Below are positions 54,101-64,000 of a stretch of 64,000 nucleotides of DNA, piece by piece; within the stretch, counting starts at the first letter, position 1; every line of letters begins with the position of its first letter. This DNA is from Rhizoclosmatium globosum. Its lineage: Eukaryota; Chytridiomycota; Chytridiomycetes; Chytridiales; Chytriomycetaceae. Location of the stretch: assembly GCA_002104985.1 (NCBI GenBank), contig MCGO01000164.1:21236-85235 (forward strand). The letters are read 5' to 3'. Under the pieces are notes generated by a model that had not been told where the DNA came from, searched no databases, and saw nothing but the letters and a program-made list of their open reading frames with translations. The position numbers were made by a program, and so were the translations under genes.

Positions 54101-55293
54101 GATTTGGTCGATGAGGGAGGTTTGGGATGTGTGTGTTAGGGTTGTTTGTGGGGTGGAGGGGGTTGTTGGGGTGTGGGTTATGTGGAGCATGTCGAGTGTG
54201 TCTGTGAAGAGGAGGAAGGAGAGGGGGTGTGTAGGGAGGGCGTGGGTTGTTGTTGGGAGGAGGGAGGAGGGGAGGGGGAAGGGGCCGTATTTTGTTAGGT
54301 GGTTTGGTGGTGTGGTTTTGAATAATGGGGGTTGTGGGCTTGGTTTTTTGTATTCGTAGATGATGATGGAGAAGCTTCCGTTTCTGTTTTTTGAGGATTA
54401 GTTCACACAATTTGATGCAGATGTCAATTGAGATTGAGATTGGACACGTTACTGCCTTGAACTCCACTCATCGCGTCACTCCTTCTTCACTTTATCATCA
54501 CAGCTTCACTTATTCCCATCACAGCCTCATGCCATAAATAGTTCTATCTCATAAGATACACGTACTTGCACACGACCACAGCAAGGGTAACAACATCCAA
54601 CCTCCCTGCCCCAGCCTCAGAATCCGGATACAAAAAGACGGCATCCCAAAAACTCCATCCTTCTTCCCGCACAGTAATACAATATTCTCGACTGAACGGA
54701 ACCTTTGCCGAGGAAGAAGAAGAAGAAGAAGCAGAAGAAGACGTAGACGACGACGACAGTGTAGGATCCAAAACAAAGAACGCAAAAGTAGTTTGATGGG
54801 CAAATACAGCCATCGCACGAGACAGAGGATCAACTGCTATCTTTTGGCCGGGAGAAGTATAGTTTAAGCCAGGAGGGGCTATTTGGAACTGGTGGACCAA
54901 CTCAAATCTGTCTGGATGGGCATCTGTGTCCTGCAGAGAAGAGAAGGAGTCTGAATCCAAGTTGAGGCGGAGGAAGGAGAGGAAGCCCTGAGTGCAAGTA
55001 ACAACAAGGAAAGGTTCTTTTGATGAATCGAGGATGGCTGCGTCCAAGATTGTCCCAAATAACGGATGAATCTTTATGTAACCATCTTGAGAAAGAATGC
55101 CCAGTTTGTTCTTTTGGATTGATTGGATGGTTGGATGGTTGGATGGGTAGTTCAAGCTTTCAGAGCCTTACGGAAAGATATTGATAACACTCACTGATGA
55201 TACAAGAATGCCTCGTGGTCCTTTCGAAGTGTGAAGAGTGAGGCTTCTTGTCCAGGCTGAGGACTCGCGGAATGTGGATGTCAGCACAGCCAT
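51111..55293 (-). CDS. DDB1/CPSF-A (MMS1_N) family beta-propeller protein
   Basis: Long multi-exon minus-strand gene starting MAVLTSTFRESSAWTRSLTL at 55293. Early exons contain DGYIKIHPLFGTILDAAILD and EPFLVVTCTQGFLSFLRLNL, as in the first propeller of DDB1, CPSF160 and SF3B3 proteins (MMS1_N). The last exon contains QNVVDGDLIRMYELLSEAEK, the C-terminal CPSF_A signature (DGDLxxxFLxLS). The middle is glycine/valine-rich and very low in complexity on this strand. Such proteins scaffold CUL4 ubiquitin ligases, mRNA 3' processing or U2 snRNP; it resembles the divergent DDB1-like group more than any canonical member. The first junction (donor at about 55193) I could not fit cleanly. Nuclear role inferred. 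Confidence 0.7.
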
Positions 55294-55453
55294 TTCAAGA
55301 CAAATAAATTAAGTGGATTTAACATGTAGAACAACTGCATAATAAATAATACTCTGATTTGATCATGTAAGAGAAAGAAGGAGGCAGCCGGAGTTCAGAG
55401 GATTGAGCACGTGCATTCGAATAGCGATTGCGTGATGTCCTTCTCAATCTGTG

Positions 55454-56965
55454 ATGAGTAACAATCATCAATTGAACACAATGACACCACCACCACCACC
55501 ACCTACTCCTACAAGTACTACTCCTAGCAACAGTAGCAACCAAGACATCGTGCACCTTCTCGAATCCAACCAGCGCATCCTCCACCACCACAGTCTCGTC
55601 CTCCAAACAATCGTCACCCTCCTCGAGTCGCAGCACTCCGAAATCAAGTCGCTGATCGAGTCGCGGCGGTCCGAGATCGGGTTCGAATCGCGATCTCTGT
55701 CGCTGCAGCTTCGGCGGCTGCAGCACCCGTTCCACGTGTTCCGAGTTTGTCTGGGCGATGTTCCCGACGACGTCCTCGCGTCGATCCTGGGCCATGTGCA
55801 TCCGCGCTCGGTCTTTGCCCTGGCGCGCACGAGTCGCCGGTTCAAGCGCGTGCTCGAGGGTCCGCTGTTTGCCGCGCTGTCCGTTGCGAGGTTCACGAAC
55901 ACAAACGAAGAAGAGGCGGAAATGCTCGAACTCGAACGCATCTTCTTTCTGGCCCCGAACAAGTGGCAGTCCAAGTTTGCGAACACTTGTCTGTCAAAGA
56001 AAACTGAAATCAGTTGGGGCATGGACTCAGATGCCGTCTTTAGAATCCCTCCTTCAATTCGCCTGCTCGATCGACTCGTAACCCTGCAGTTGTCCGGCAT
56101 CCAAGGGACTATCCCAAAGGAAATTGGTGCTCTTGTTTCACTTCAGGACTTGGACCTTTCTCGTAACGCTCTCTCAGGCCCCATTCCGCCTGAAATCGGT
56201 CATCTGCGTAACCTCAAACGTATTCAACTGCATCACTGTAACTTATCGGGTTCTATCCCCCCGGAAATTGGTGATTTGGTGAAACTCACGCACTTGTCGT
56301 TCAACAACAACAAGTTGACGGGTACTATCCCCAAAGAACTTGGAATGCTGAAAGAACTCAGGGATTTTCGCTTGGCTTTTAATCAGTTGACGGGTGAGTA
56401 CCCATGAGTGAGACCGTTACTGAGTGAATGGAATGTAGAACACGTGAAAGTGAATGACAGAAAACTGACTGACGTCGAGAAATGGGACGAAATGAGGTTG
56501 GAGAGACTTACGAAGGGAGAGCGAGTGCAGCAAACGAAGGATGTGAACAAACGAAGAAAATGTGAGGGCAGCGATTAACGCTTCATGAAGACGTGAGTGC
56601 GGCGAGCCTGCTAGGGATAGAGCTTCTCAACGAGAAATAGTGACCGGAGCAAAACAGAAAGAGTTAGAAAGATAACAAACTCTATCGCACATATTCTTAC
56701 GTTCTTTCAAACAGGAACAATCCCACGCGAACTAGGACAACTTACAAACCTGACATGGTTCTCCTTGCGAGATAACAGACTAACAGGTCCAATCCCACCT
56801 GAACTCGGAAACCTACGCAAACTACAATCTCTCTTTCTCTACGATAACCAGTTGTCAGGTCGTATTCCACGCGAGTTCTTGAAATTGGTTAGTTTAGAGG
56901 AATGTGATTGTACGGGAAATCAAGGGCTTGTGCTTGATTTTGATATGCCTGTTGTTCAGATATGA
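55454..56965 (+). CDS. Coiled-coil / F-box / LRR protein with a 321-nt intron
   Basis: Two exons, 55454-56393 and 56715-56965. A proline/threonine-rich start, a helical segment (LESNQRILHHHSLVLQTIVT and following) and an F-box (VPDDVLASILGHVHPRSVFA) precede about eight plant-type LRRs (LQGTIPKEIG-like IQGTIPKEIGALVSLQDLDL; LSGPIPPEIGHLRNLKRIQL; LTGPIPPELGNLRKLQSLFL). The intron falls inside the repeat array after FNQLTG and is far longer than others in the window. Divergent from the DDB1-like gene with 160 bp between starts; if that neighbour is a CUL4 adaptor, both would belong to ubiquitin ligases, but this is speculation. Confidence 0.83.
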
Positions 56966-57338
56966 CATGAGGTGTGATGGGGGTATTTTAATGATGGAAT
57001 TAAGGAAATAAAGAGACATGTGCAGACTGTTGGAGAGGTTGACCAGTCCGCGTTTCATCAATTTATGAGGTAATAGTATAATGGACAAAATCATCACTGG
57101 TGATTATCCTCACAGCATCTGCAGCGGCAGTCCATGCCACGGACATCAATCTCTACATTGAACCGGATTTAATGTGGCTGGGCGATTTTCAGATCCAGGG
57201 TTCGATTTGATGATTGGTCGACTTTGTGTTGATTAGCGGCAGAAGCGGCAGGTCCAACTAATCCATAAAAAGACCAGAGTATACAACCCGTCTTTATCCA
57301 TCAACAAACAAACCAAAAAAACCTCTTCAATCCGAAAA
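56966..57338. other. Intergenic upstream of Cys-module GPI gene
   Basis: Includes the string GATTAGCGGCAGAAGCGGCA at about 57230; the related GCCGCATTTGCCGCTAATCG occurs inverted before the minus-strand paralogue (near 28626), and GATTAGCGGCAA occurs near 58971 before the remnant gene. This GATTAGCGGCA element is therefore shared by three promoters of the family and is a good candidate regulator site. Confidence 0.5.
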
Positions 57339-58642
57339 ATGTCAGTTTCTCAAGCCTGCAACTACGCCCTTACAGCTCTCCAACAAGAATTCTCAGCATG
57401 TGGAAAGGCACCAAGCAGCAACGCTACTACAGACTGTAACTGTACCTCACTCGGTAACTTACAAATACCCTTACATTGGTTATGCTCATCCTCATCATCC
57501 CAAACAGACCCAGAGTCAGTCAATGCGTACTGTAACTTCCCAGAAAACGACAGAAACACTTGGACAACATCTTATTCGGCCGCTGTCGATGCTCGTATGA
57601 ATGCTTGTCTGTGAGTAATCGCCGTTGCATCAATCCGAGTCAAAAAGCAAAAGCTGACTCTATTACGCCAGCGCTGTCAACAAACCAGTCGTTCCAGCAA
57701 CTGTTATCGCCTTGCCAAGCGACATTCCAAACCCTTGGGCAGTCCAGACCGGCCCGCTTACACCAGCCTGTAACTACATCCTCACAGGCTTCGGTCAGCG
57801 ATTCCGTAACTGTGGAAAAGGTCCGGACACAAAGGCTATCGACACGTGTATCTGCACTGGTCTATGTATGTCCATCTACTTCACCTTTCCTTTTTAATTG
57901 AATTTTCCCTTTAAACCATTGCCATAGACACAGAGTCACTCTTGGCTTACTGTGATCTTCCAGGAAACGATAAATCCAGCTGGTTCAATGATTATCAAAG
58001 CGGTGTGTCTACCCGTGCGACCTCATGCGCCAACGTCGGCTTGTCTGTTCAACCAATTCCTCTTGTTCCATTACCGAATAATATCCCAAACCCGATTAAA
58101 GATGCTCCAACGCCTGCACCTCTTACTCCCGCGTGTAACTACGTTCTTGACGCGTTTGGGCAAAGGTTCCGGAATTGTGGAAAGGGGGCTGATGCTGCTT
58201 CTGCGAACACTTGTATTTGTACAGGACTTTGTGAGTGTTATCGCGTTTTAGACCTCGGCTTTATATTAACCATGATGTTCTAGTCACTGAATCTCTTTTG
58301 GCATACTGTGACCTCCCAGGAAACGACAAGTCCAAGTGGTTCAGTGATTACCAAAGCGGTGTTTCTGCTCGTGCAGACTCTTGCGCCAAAGTCGGTTTGG
58401 CTTTGACTCCTATTCCTCTTTTGAGCTTGCCAGACAATATTCCAAACCCACTCAAGGACACTTCTGCTTCAACGTCAACCAGTGTTGTTGCACCTTCACC
58501 AATTCCTCCAACTAAGACTACTTCCGCCGCGGCTGATGCCAAGACAAGTACTCCATCGAAACCAACAACCGTGGTTGGTTCTGGAGCTGGTTCAATTGGA
58601 TTGGGTGGAGCTTTGGTGCTTGCTGTTGCCGTCTTGATTTGA
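57339..58642 (+). CDS. Cys-module GPI-type surface protein, three modules
   Basis: Five exons. Module 1 starts at the ATG (SQACNYALTALQQEFSACGK, DCNCTSL, then AYCNFPENDRNTW, NACL). Modules 2 and 3 follow LTPACNYILTGFGQRFRNCG...TCICTGL and LTPACNYVLDAFGQRFRNCG...TCICTGL, each completed by SLLAYCDLPGNDKS...SCAxVGL. Six Cys per module; introns fall at the same place within each module, after the CxC motif. The C-terminal S/T/P-rich stalk and GAGSIGLGGALVLAVAVLI tail fit a GPI anchor. There is no classical signal peptide before the first Cys; the start SVSQACNY is conserved in all paralogues, so an unusual secretion route or an unseen exon is possible. Paralogue of the frameshifted gene at 27247. 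Confidence 0.75.
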
Positions 58643-59051
58643 TTCATGTCACTATGACTATACCTTGCATTATTATTTTCCTGCATTTATCCAAGCTCAT
58701 CTGATTTGAAAATACATCGTCATATGCATTCAAATTCTGAAGCTCTCTTCTTACCGTGCTATCTTTGGCTGTAACAGTATTTATTAACAAAGGTCTGTTT
58801 CTCAGGTTCTCTCTATTTGAACTGAAACATTGTTGAAAAGTGAAGTAGATTTAACAGTCACCGGGTTCCGCAATCAAATGCTTAAATCAGATTCGGATGC
58901 AATTCGATCAAGCAAGGCGGAGATAGATCAATGCCCGATGTCTTCGCATCAAAGTTCGATTCATCCTTTTTGATTAGCGGCAATTCCAAACGAACGTTAA
59001 AAAACTTGACTTATATAAACCCACAACTCAAAAAAAAAGCCTCGTAGAATC
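58643..59051. other. Intergenic, promoter of the remnant
   Basis: Contains the GATTAGCGGCAA element near 58971 and ATATAAAC near 59012, i.e. promoter-like sequence just like the intact family members. No other gene seen. Confidence 0.4.
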
Positions 59052-59135
59052 ATGTCCGTTTCTCTTGCTTGCAAAGGTGCTCACTCCATTGGATTTTCTG
59101 GGGCTTTGGTTCTTGCTTGTGCTGGTTTGATTTAG
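59052..59135 (+). pseudogene. Collapsed remnant of a Cys-module GPI gene
   Basis: A 27-codon open frame joins the family's first residues (MSVSLAC) directly to its C-terminal anchor (GAHSIGFSGALVLACAGLI, compare GSIGLAGALVVACAVLI at 27250). All modules and the stalk are missing, consistent with an internal deletion between family members. The promoter-like sequence upstream is kept, so it might still be transcribed as a micro-protein. Confidence 0.7.
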
Positions 59136-59282
59136 TACTTAAGTTAATTATTCTTACTCCTACATTTTTGAAGTCCATACCGAATTACTAAAAGAAGTCA
59201 TCTTATTCAACCGCCTTTTCTTCTTTTTTTTTTTATGAAACACGGAATTTGGGAAACGTGCTCCAAAAAATCTTAACTTTGA

Positions 59283-60452
59283 ATGGAGAGTGCGCACAAT
59301 GCCGTCGCCGATGTCGAAGCCAGCATTCTGGAAGCAAGAGATGCTGCAACATCTGTGCGTAAGCGGGTTAATGATTGGATGAGCGTTAGCTTCGTCAGGG
59401 TTTCTAAGAAGGTGACCAAAGATATGGGGACGGACTCAAACGAGGCGGTTCAGACGAAAGAAGCGCTTGAAGACACAAAAGCGGTGCTGAGATTGAAAAA
59501 GCAAGAAGCACATTGCGATGTTAATTCAGGGATACGAAATGATCAATTCAGACTTTGGGCGTGTTCCACGGTTGTAAGCGGCTCCGTTACAGCAGTGGGT
59601 GTGCGACAAATGATGTATAATCTAGCCTCTGAAAATATTGCCTTCTATGATCTATCCCTTGGCAAGGAGACTTCAATACAGTATGACAAAAACAACCTAC
59701 TGTCTCTCAATCTTGTATTCGAAACCAAAGATCATATTTATGGGTTTGAAAATGCCCTCCTCGAATACATTGAAAGCTTCAACCGCCAACATCAATGCAT
59801 TCTATCTTTGATTCTTGTGTCATTCAATTTCTCTCTTCTTACAACCTCATCAGATTCGCACCCTCAAAGAGTTTACCACCAGGACTATTGTCGGTTAGAC
59901 ATTGAGGACTCTCCACCAGCTGTGGACACTCAGTTCTACGAGCATCCAAGAACTTCGTGTGTTGACATCAATAATCCATTGTTTTTGCATCAACGAATCG
60001 AAAATGAGAATATATTCTCTCAAATGTTCTGCCAACCCAACAAATGCTATTTATTGGAAAAGTCATCTTGTTTTGGAGCTCGAAAACGATTTGAATCAAA
60101 CGAAAACAATGTTATTCTACTCTCTAAAGATTTCCATGCTTTGGTTGATGCACTTAACGGAGACGTTCCTGGAATTTTAATGGCGTTAAAATCGTATTCT
60201 CGTCTTCCCAGCAAAGAGACAGGACGGTTTGAAGTTGAAGTATTTGTGGAATTCTTTGAAACTACTCTTGAGGAAGTTTACTCTCCCCGCTTGAAATCTG
60301 ATTCCCTTAAATTATCTGACCTTGTTTGGAGTACGCCTCTTTCGGTTGAGAATGTGGACGACTTTAAGTTCTGCTTGACCTGGAAAACGGAGAAGACATC
60401 AGAGCAATGGATAATGATGGGTCGTCGTGAATTTAATTACCGTCAGTTTTAA
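59283..60452 (+). CDS. Orphan protein with a possible HNH-like domain, 389 aa
   Basis: Starts MESAHNAVADVEASILEARD, a helical, possibly coiled-coil N-terminus. The middle has VFETKDHIYGFENALLEYIE. From about residue 225, HPRTSCVDINNPLFLHQRIE, ...KCYLLEKSSCFGARKRFES, NENNVILLSKDFHALVDALN resembles the core of fungal HNH-type domains (N-x-I-L-L-S-x-D-x-H-x-L-x-D). Zinc-site Cys/His pairing is incomplete to my eye. A ~50-nt in-frame intron around 59810-59858 (ending TCATCAG) may exist. No signal peptide. Function uncertain. Confidence 0.55.
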   Translation: MESAHNAVADVEASILEARDAATSVRKRVNDWMSVSFVRVSKKVTKDMGTDSNEAVQTKEALEDTKAVLRLKKQEAHCDVNSGIRNDQFRLWACSTVVSGSVTAVGVRQMMYNLASENIAFYDLSLGKETSIQYDKNNLLSLNLVFETKDHIYGFENALLEYIESFNRQHQCILSLILVSFNFSLLTTSSDSHPQRVYHQDYCRLDIEDSPPAVDTQFYEHPRTSCVDINNPLFLHQRIENENIFSQMFCQPNKCYLLEKSSCFGARKRFESNENNVILLSKDFHALVDALNGDVPGILMALKSYSRLPSKETGRFEVEVFVEFFETTLEEVYSPRLKSDSLKLSDLVWSTPLSVENVDDFKFCLTWKTEKTSEQWIMMGRREFNYRQF

Positions 60453-60750
60453 GAATGCGCATATAAATATAGCGGATTCTTTTGCAATGTGAAAGCCAGC
60501 TGATGTGTAATACCGCGACATTTTATTCTCCTGAGGGTGTTACGATAACTGACACAGCGAACATCACGACCAACGGTAAGAATAGCTCATTTCCTCATTT
60601 CATTTCATATGATACAATCTGAGGTGTTGAAGGCTGTTGACCTCTTAAGTGGAGATCTCGTGGCTGGTTGATGTTCGACTCACAACCACGTTTCATAAAA
60701 TCCGGGGTCTTTCCCTGTCCCATTAAACATCTTCAATCCATATCAAACAA

Positions 60751-61720
60751 ATGTCCGTTTCCCAAGCCTGTAATTACGCCCTCACTGCCCTCCAGCAGGA
60801 GTTCTCCGCCTGTGGCAAGGCACCAAACAGCAACGCTGCCACGGACTGTAACTGCACATCACTTGGTAATGAAGGATCTCCCCCAAGTTGATCATATTAA
60901 TCAATTTTCGTCTGCAGATCCTGAGTCAGTCAATGCCTATTGTAACTTCCCAGACAACGACAAAAACACCTGGTCCACTCCTTACTTGGCTGCTGTCGAT
61001 GCCCGTATGAACGCTTGCCTGTGAGTGACGTGGCTTGCGTTTTCGCCAACACTCTGGGTTTCTAAGCCATTTGTTTTTAGTGCTGTCAACAAGCCTGTCG
61101 TCTCAGCAACTGTGATTGCTCTCCCCAGCGACATTCCAAACCCATGGGCAGTCCAGACCGGCCCACTTACTCCAGCCTGTACCTACATCAAAGAGGCGTT
61201 CCAACAACGCTTCGATAACTGTGGAAAGGGTCCTGACGCGAAGTCCATTGATACCTGTATCTGTACTGGTCTCTGTATGTACTGTGCCCTTTACATGTCG
61301 ACAAGACTAATCTCCTTAACTTCAGTTACCGAGTCTTTTTCCGCATACTGTAATTTGCCAGGAAACGATCAAGCCAGCTGGTTGAACCTTTACCAAGACG
61401 GAGCCGCTGCTCGATCGAATTCATGCGCAAAGGTTGGGTTGCCATTGACTGCTATTCCAATTCTGTCTCTTCCAAACAACATTCCAAATCCGCTTCCAGC
61501 AACTGCTACTCAAACGGCTCCTGCTGCCACTTCTACTACTGCTGTTGCTCCAGTGCCAACTGCTGCTTCCTTAACCACTGCTGTTGTGAGCACTGCTACT
61601 GCTGTTTTGAACACTGCTACGACCGCTCCAGCAAAGCAAACTACGTTGAACGCCTCTTCTGGAGCTGTTTCAGTGCCCTTGGTCGGAGGAATGCTTCTTG
61701 CTTACGCCCTTTTGATTTGA
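60751..61720 (+). CDS. Cys-module GPI-type surface protein, two modules
   Basis: Four exons (from 60751, 60918, 61081 and 61326). Module 1 (SQACNYALTALQQEFSACGK; AYCNFPDNDKNTW; MNACL) and module 2 (LTPACTYIKEAFQQRFDNCG; TCICTGL; FSAYCNLPGNDQASWLNLYQ; SCAKVGL). One module fewer than its paralogue at 57339, consistent with gain or loss of whole two-exon modules. A long A/T/S stalk and a hydrophobic tail (VSVPLVGGMLLAYALLI) indicate GPI anchoring. Module 1 is the most conserved part between paralogues. Role unknown; a wall or zoospore-surface coat is inferred. Confidence 0.77.
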
Positions 61721-61889
61721 TTTCAATGTACCTCGTTTAACTCCATCTGAAAATATTTAAAATAAAATCGTCATGTATTTTGTGTGTTACGGAAATGTTC
61801 AGATATCAAAATTACGTTCTTATTTTATAGATTACTGAATGTGAGCTGAAAATAGTGAAGAAGAAAGGCAAAAAGGGCAATAAGATATT

Positions 61890-63934
61890 CTAAACAGAGA
61901 CAGAAGGAGTAACAGGATTATTTTCGGCCACAACTGATACTTTTGGTGGCTGTTCCGTGGAGGCTTGGTCATGTTTGCGTGAGTATTCGTCGATCTACAC
62001 GGACCATTATTTAACGAAAAAAAAAAGATTGCAAGTCGCACCTTCTCCAACAGAGTAGCACTGTATCCAGGAGAGTAATACCTCACAATCTCCTCAGGGT
62101 AACACTCATTAATCGTCCGAATAAACTCTCCCATTTTTGTTCCATTCAAGATATTAATCTGTCCCGCATTAGGTCCTGTCGCACTACCCAATCCAGCCGC
62201 AATCTCTTGCACCCTTTGCAACCCTCCACTCGTCACAAACGCCCGTCGCGCCGCAACATCGTTCGGCAAGATCTTTGCAAACTGCCCCACAACGTACTTG
62301 AGGACGTTGAACGGCGTAGACGGCTGAAGAAGCGGTTCCAACGCGTCAAGATACAATGTCTTTTCGAGAATGCATTTGAGAGCGCGTTTGGTTTTGGTTT
62401 TGAGGTCGGAGCCGACGTCTTTGTCGTCTTCGAGGGCGTTGGGGGCGGCGGTGGGGTTGTATGTGGATGTGAGGACTTTGAGGAGTTTGGGGAGGACGGC
62501 GTTGTCGGCGAGGATTTTGGCGTGGTCTGGGGAGTGGCGGCCGATTTGGCCGAGGGACCAGGCGCAGGCTGCTTTGATGTGTTCCTCGGTTTCTGTGTGT
62601 TCAAATAATAGCTGCTTTGTATAGTGAATTTAGAAATTATACCAGTAACGAGAGCTTGAGCGAGAGGTGGAACACCTTTCGCCAAGATAACAGCCAAGGC
62701 CAGGGTTTCAGAGAACGCAGCGATATAGCCCAACGTCATAATTCCAGGAAGTCTAGCATTTCCACGAGCATCAGTGACGTAATCCACAACAGCAGCAATT
62801 CCTCCGAATTGACAATCAATTGAGCCAACTAGTTTTGAATGTCAGTAAACTTTGCCATCAACCACACATTTACCTCTGGAGTGTGCTTCGCGATTTCGCA
62901 AATCAAAGTAGCACTGTTCTTCTTCACGTATCCGTCTGAATCCTTCAAACAGTTCAACACATTCGGGAAGATTTCCCCGTCAACAACTGTCTCGGCCAAG
63001 TCCACAGTGTGTTTTGAGATCTGAGACAACGCAGAGCAGACTTGACGACGGAGTTTCGCGTCGGGGTTTCCGAGGAGTGGTGCGATGAAGGGGATTGTGT
63101 TTGCGTCGACTACTGATTGGGCGAGCTGGTGAATGCCATTAATATTCATATTCATAATACTAATTTTTAATATATGTGTATACCTCGGGAGAGTGCTTAG
63201 AAACATCACTCAAGCACTAGCCGCTATTTCTTCTCAACGAAAGCTCAGGCTCTTGCACACAGAGCACCAACAACGGAATAGCGCCGGCGTCCACAACAGC
63301 TTGAGCCAAGTCTAAAAAATATTTTTTCAGTACTTATTTGAACATGGAAATTAGGTTCCTCACCTCCATTATGTCTTGCAATGTATCCAAGAGCCCACGC
63401 AGCACTCTCCTTCACTCCAGGGTCAAACTCCTCCAAACACGTAACCAACGCGTTCAAAGCCCCAGAATCAACAACGGACTGCGCGAGCTCCGGAGAGTGC
63501 TTTGAAACAGCACGGAGAACAAAACTCGCAGCTTTTTTGTAGAATCTCTAATTAATTTTAAAATCAGCCCATAAATACAGCCAAAAAAATATAATGAACA
63601 GCTCACGTTCTGTTCACTCATGAATAAACCATTGAGGCAAGATATCCGAATCAACCACAGCCTCCGCCAGTTCCTCGTTATAATTCGCCAACCGCCCCAA
63701 GCAAGCGCTGCAGCGTGTTGGATAGCGGGGATGTTGTCCAGAAGCAGGGCCGGAGGAGGGACATGACGCCTGCTGATTGGAGGGCTTCGATGTTGGATTC
63801 TCGGGAGGGAGTCTGCGATCGTTTGGACGAAGAGAAGACGCTCTTTTTGGTATTTCTCAAAGACGGAGAATACGATACGCGTGTTTGGGATTGCGTGGGA
63901 CTGGTGCGTTGTTTGCGACGGTTTGGCCGGTCAT
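61890..63934 (-). CDS. SPAG6/PF16-type axonemal armadillo protein, 5' half disrupted
   Basis: Armadillo repeats of the flagellar central-pair protein PF16/SPAG6: ALNALVTCLEEFDPGVKESA, GEFAPT-free repeats such as VDLAETVVDGEIFPNVLNCL, NARLPGIMTLGYIAAFSETL, and the C-terminal YPEEIVRYYSPGYSATLLEK. The last exon ends VTPSVSV at 61890. A probable start ATG is at 63934 (MTGQTVANNAPVPRNP), followed in another frame by VFEKYQKERLLFVQTIADSL. Between about 63190 and 63880 the reading frame must change at eight or so places, each by one base (e.g. near 63221, 63207, 63606, 63622, 63700, 63745). The 3' half is clean. A motile flagellum is implied for the organism. Confidence 0.82.
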
Positions 63935-64000
63935 TTTGGAGGGATTTTGGTTGTGGCTTTGTTTGTGGTCAAATGGCTGAGTGGCGTCAAGCAGATTTTG

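Noticed and set aside
53473..54467. Overlapping ORFs on both strands in the DDB1-like region
   Set aside because: Skewed C/A-rich composition keeps several frames open; only the frame linking MMS1_N-like and CPSF_A-like ends is kept.
1..64000. CRISPR arrays, rRNA or tRNA genes
   Set aside because: No regularly spaced repeats, rRNA blocks or tRNA cloverleaf with an intact B-box were seen by eye on either strand. A covariance-model scan would be needed to exclude a tRNA fully.

Overview
The window looks like nuclear DNA of a zoosporic (chytrid-type) fungus. Genes are densely packed on both strands and broken by short GT-AG introns, mostly about 50-100 nt, often with a CTAAC or CTGAY branch site. 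The gene set is fungal: a TFIIIB Bdp1 subunit, a Rom2-type Rho GEF with DEP, DH, PH and CNH domains, GPI-anchored Cys-rich secreted proteins and a calreticulin. It also holds genes expected of a flagellated cell: a SPAG6/PF16 axonemal armadillo protein and two cyclic-nucleotide-gated channel relatives. Chytridiomycota is an inference; I cannot name a species.

Layout. 0.4-6.2 kb: two orphan proteins, a C2H2 zinc-finger relic, a mitochondrial uS19 gene that only appears once its intron is removed, a tiny membrane protein and BDP1. 6.3-20.5 kb: Rom2-like GEF, a tandem pair of seven-TM proteins, an F-box/LRR protein, a GST and a tandem pair of CNG-like channels without a recognisable GYG filter. 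20.7-32.4 kb: an orphan protein, a thioredoxin-fold protein, an F-box/LRR protein, calreticulin, a conserved small protein, two GNAT genes (one a fused double domain), a Cys-module GPI gene with an apparent frameshift, a GPI-anchored secreted protein with two micro-exons and a single-pass membrane protein with a PPxY motif.

32.6-43.6 kb is the most unusual region. Five members of an unrecognised small-protein family (signature MPxDIGHEAQVAIEHES) are scattered on the + strand. Between the first two lies a candidate DNA transposon of about 4.1 kb (33085-37191). It has imperfect ~43-bp terminal inverted repeats, an intron-bearing integrase-type transposase with an intact D-D-35-E triad, and a divergently transcribed DUF3987-like NTPase. 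F-box/ankyrin, F-box/LRR and acyltransferase-like genes sit among the small-protein genes.

43.7-64 kb: OCIA-like protein, PTC7-type PP2C phosphatase, two near-identical UNC93-like transporters each with an intron directly before the ATG, a DDB1/CPSF-A-like protein, another F-box/LRR gene, two intact Cys-module GPI genes plus a collapsed remnant of the family, an orphan possible HNH protein, and SPAG6 with many single-base indels in its 5' half.

Exon junctions were worked out by hand from splice consensus and reading frame. Function calls rest on motif recognition without database searches.
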